A stretch of DNA of 64,000 nt from assembly GCA_032207245.1 (NCBI GenBank), contig CM063502.1, forward strand, positions 46,520,686-46,584,685. The letters run 5' to 3'. Of the stretch, positions 59,400-64,000 are shown in pieces. The translations under genes were made by a program, and so were the position numbers. Origin of the DNA: Pardosa pseudoannulata. Lineage: Eukaryota; Arthropoda; Arachnida; Araneae; Lycosidae. Position 1 is the stretch's first letter, and every line of letters begins with the position of its first letter. A model generated the notes under the pieces. The model had not been told where the DNA came from and ran no database searches. It worked only from the letters and a program-made list of their open reading frames with translations.

Positions 59400-60868
59400 T
59401 TGTATTTATATCTATTCGCTTCTTATCTATACTCACATTATATAATACCCTATGATTGTTTTATAACTTTATTCTAAAGTTACAATTCATTTAATTGATG
59501 TCATCTTATCCGATGTAAATAACCATGAGATTAATAATATGAACTTGTTTTATTTAATTTATTAACTAAAACCTTACTTGCATGTAGCTGTTTCCTATTT
59601 AAAATGCGTGTATAATAATAATAGAACTATTTTATATGAAATTATAATAGCTAACAAAATTTTCTATACTACTTCACAGAATTTTATAATTCCTTCTACA
59701 TAATGTATAATTCTGAAATTAACTTCAATTTTGTATATTATTAAATAAACATTTGCATCGCAGTTTCTATTATGTATGTTGATTTTTTCAAGCAGTACAC
59801 ACACGTACACACATAAATACATACATATAATATATGTATGTATGTATTTATCCTAACTAATATATGAAGCTTTCGAAAGGGATGGATGTATTTGATATAA
59901 CTCTGTCCATCACTTTAGAGAAGTACAGAAATACTAAAAGTGGAATTAGGACTGTCCTAGAGAACAAAAACTATATTTTTGTGATTGAAAGGTTTATAGT
60001 TCTGAATTAAAAAAAGTATTAAAATAAATTTACTCTCTTGTTTACTTTCTTTAAATTTGGAAACTCTCTTCGTTAAAAAAATGCTACACGTTGTTATTGG
60101 GGGAAAGACTAAAATATAAAAACTCTCTAGTATTAGTAATGCCGCCCCCAACGTGGAATTTATTGATGCTTTGGCGAAAATTTTGGCGATGAAGAGTATT
60201 TCTGTGAGGAAGATTCTCTTCTCCGTTTTGGTTCTCACTCTCGATTCTAACGCCGTTAGAAATCGGTTGGTCTGAATATTTGGAGTGGATAATGCGTCTC
60301 GATCTCCAGCCGTATCACATGTTTTATCCGAAATTATTTTGGACTCTGAGGTGACGGGGAGCATAACGAGTTTTCTAAATTATAAAACACTTGTGAAGTC
60401 TCCTATATTTTTTCCTATTTGTCTCCTATATTTCTCCTATATTTTTTCTTTATTAGACTTTAGGACTTCACTGAAATACATAAATAGATTTCCATTCTTT
60501 AAAGACAACATCTCAAGTATTAAATTTATCCGACAATTATTAAAACCAAATGTTTCCACTAATTCTAACTTGTGGTATCAAAATTTGAAATCATTCAAAT
60601 ATAAAAAAAATATATACAGAAATTAATTTTTTATTACTTCAATGGTTGGAGGGAAATAAAAATTTAGAAGTAAAAACTACTTTCAGTTTATGAAAAGTAG
60701 CATATTTTTATAACGATAAATTTTTAGGGAAGTTTTAGTTTCTTATGTTTTCAGGTTTGCAATGAAAAACAAAATATACATTAAAGAAAAAATATCTTAA
60801 TATTCTTACTGAGAAAGATATTTTTATTATCATATCACTTGTTCCTCTAATCCTCTAATACTTGCAAA
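59400..60868. other. Region upstream of the receptor exon
   Basis: It is AT-rich except for a GC-richer block at about 60130-60365. Two overlapping frames (minus 59957-60364, plus 60285-60626) cross this block. The block could be an untranslated exon or promoter-proximal sequence of the receptor, but I see no TATA box, initiator or splice signal that settles it. A CATACATA/TATGTATG palindromic run lies at 59816-59850. Confidence 0.35.
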
Positions 60869-61199
60869 ATGAATACTAGTTCCAATACCACTTTTGTTTT
60901 CGTGGATATGAATGATAGCAATTTAAATGGCACTCAGTGGTACATTGATATGGAAGGATCTATTCGCATCCCACTCTATGCTTTTATATTTTTGACAGGA
61001 TTAATCGGTAATATACTGGTCATAGTTACATTGGCTCGGAATCGACGGCTTCGAATTGTAACCAATGTGTTTCTGTTGAATTTAGCTGTCAGTGATCTAC
61101 TGCTGGGCGTTTTTTGCATGCCTATCACCCTAACTGGAACTCTTTTAAGAGAGTTTGTATTTGGAGAAGTCATGTGCAAAATCATTTCTTATATTCAAG
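60869..61199 (+). CDS. CCKLR: Cholecystokinin-like (sulfakinin) receptor, first coding exon
   Basis: This exon encodes the N-terminus to the start of TM3 of a class A GPCR, a plasma-membrane receptor expected to bind sulfakinin/CCK-type peptides. It starts at an ATG after an AT-rich leader. The first 25 residues hold four N-glycosylation sequons (N2, N6, N15, N20). TM1 spans about 34-56 with the conserved GN (N48, position 1.50). The basic loop RNRRLRIVTN follows, then TM2 at about 66-90 with NLAVSD (D76, 2.50). The FVFGEVMCK motif gives the TM3 cysteine C103, which in the family forms the disulfide to extracellular loop 2. FLLNLAVSDLLLGVFCMP followed by TGTLLREFVFGE is the pattern I associate with insect CCKLR and vertebrate CCK receptors. 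The exon ends CAAG before GTAAGA, giving a phase-1 intron; reading on gives a non-homologous tail and a stop at 61246. TM3-TM7 lie beyond the window. Another neuropeptide receptor of the same clade is possible but less likely. Confidence 0.9.

Positions 61200-64000
<2,801 letters not shown>

Overview
The window is an AT-rich, gene-poor stretch of animal nuclear DNA. It has long (TA)n, (CA)n and (TATC)n microsatellites, tRNA-derived SINEs with target-site duplications, LTR and Tc1/mariner relics, and one GPCR exon ending at a GT splice donor. The exon matches the cholecystokinin-like (sulfakinin) receptor family of arthropods, so an arthropod is the best reading. A spider or other chelicerate is plausible from the overall style, but that is inference. 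No prokaryotic organisation, CRISPR array, rRNA or convincing tRNA gene was seen.

Layout. 1-17.9 kb: microsatellites, two copies of a TGTAAT...ATTACA element that looks like a solo LTR (1804-2280 and 17231-17767), another LTR-like element on the minus strand (10587-10894), a deleted LINE relic (8.3-8.8 kb), a TTAA-flanked MITE (12168-12571), and a foldback element (6.05-7.24 kb) whose core recurs alone at 13.9-14.4 kb. 18-31 kb: a second foldback family (20.04-20.84 kb, second copy at 47.1-47.8 kb) carrying a nested SINE, several local duplications (22.1-23.0, 23.9-24.5, 25.2-25.4 kb) and a duplicated block between (TA)n tracts (29.6-30.3 kb). 31-41 kb: two SINE families, a four-copy 255-bp array, a five-copy 510-bp array in which only one copy has a large (TA)n expansion, and a two-copy 578-bp duplication. 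42-51.5 kb: a Tc1-type transposase relic on the minus strand (42.25-43.0 kb) and a mariner-type relic on the plus strand (49.63-50.5 kb). The mariner relic is split by a 263-bp insertion with an exact 9-bp target duplication. 51.5-60.8 kb: mostly unrecognised AT-rich DNA and a 175-bp minisatellite whose minus strand stays open. 60.87-61.2 kb: the first coding exon of the receptor. The rest of the window is its first intron, which holds a compound microsatellite of about 490 bp.

The only functional protein-coding sequence I can defend is this receptor exon. The remaining content is transposable-element debris, tandem repeats and simple repeats. Most short ORFs are chance readings of AT-rich DNA or of dinucleotide repeats.
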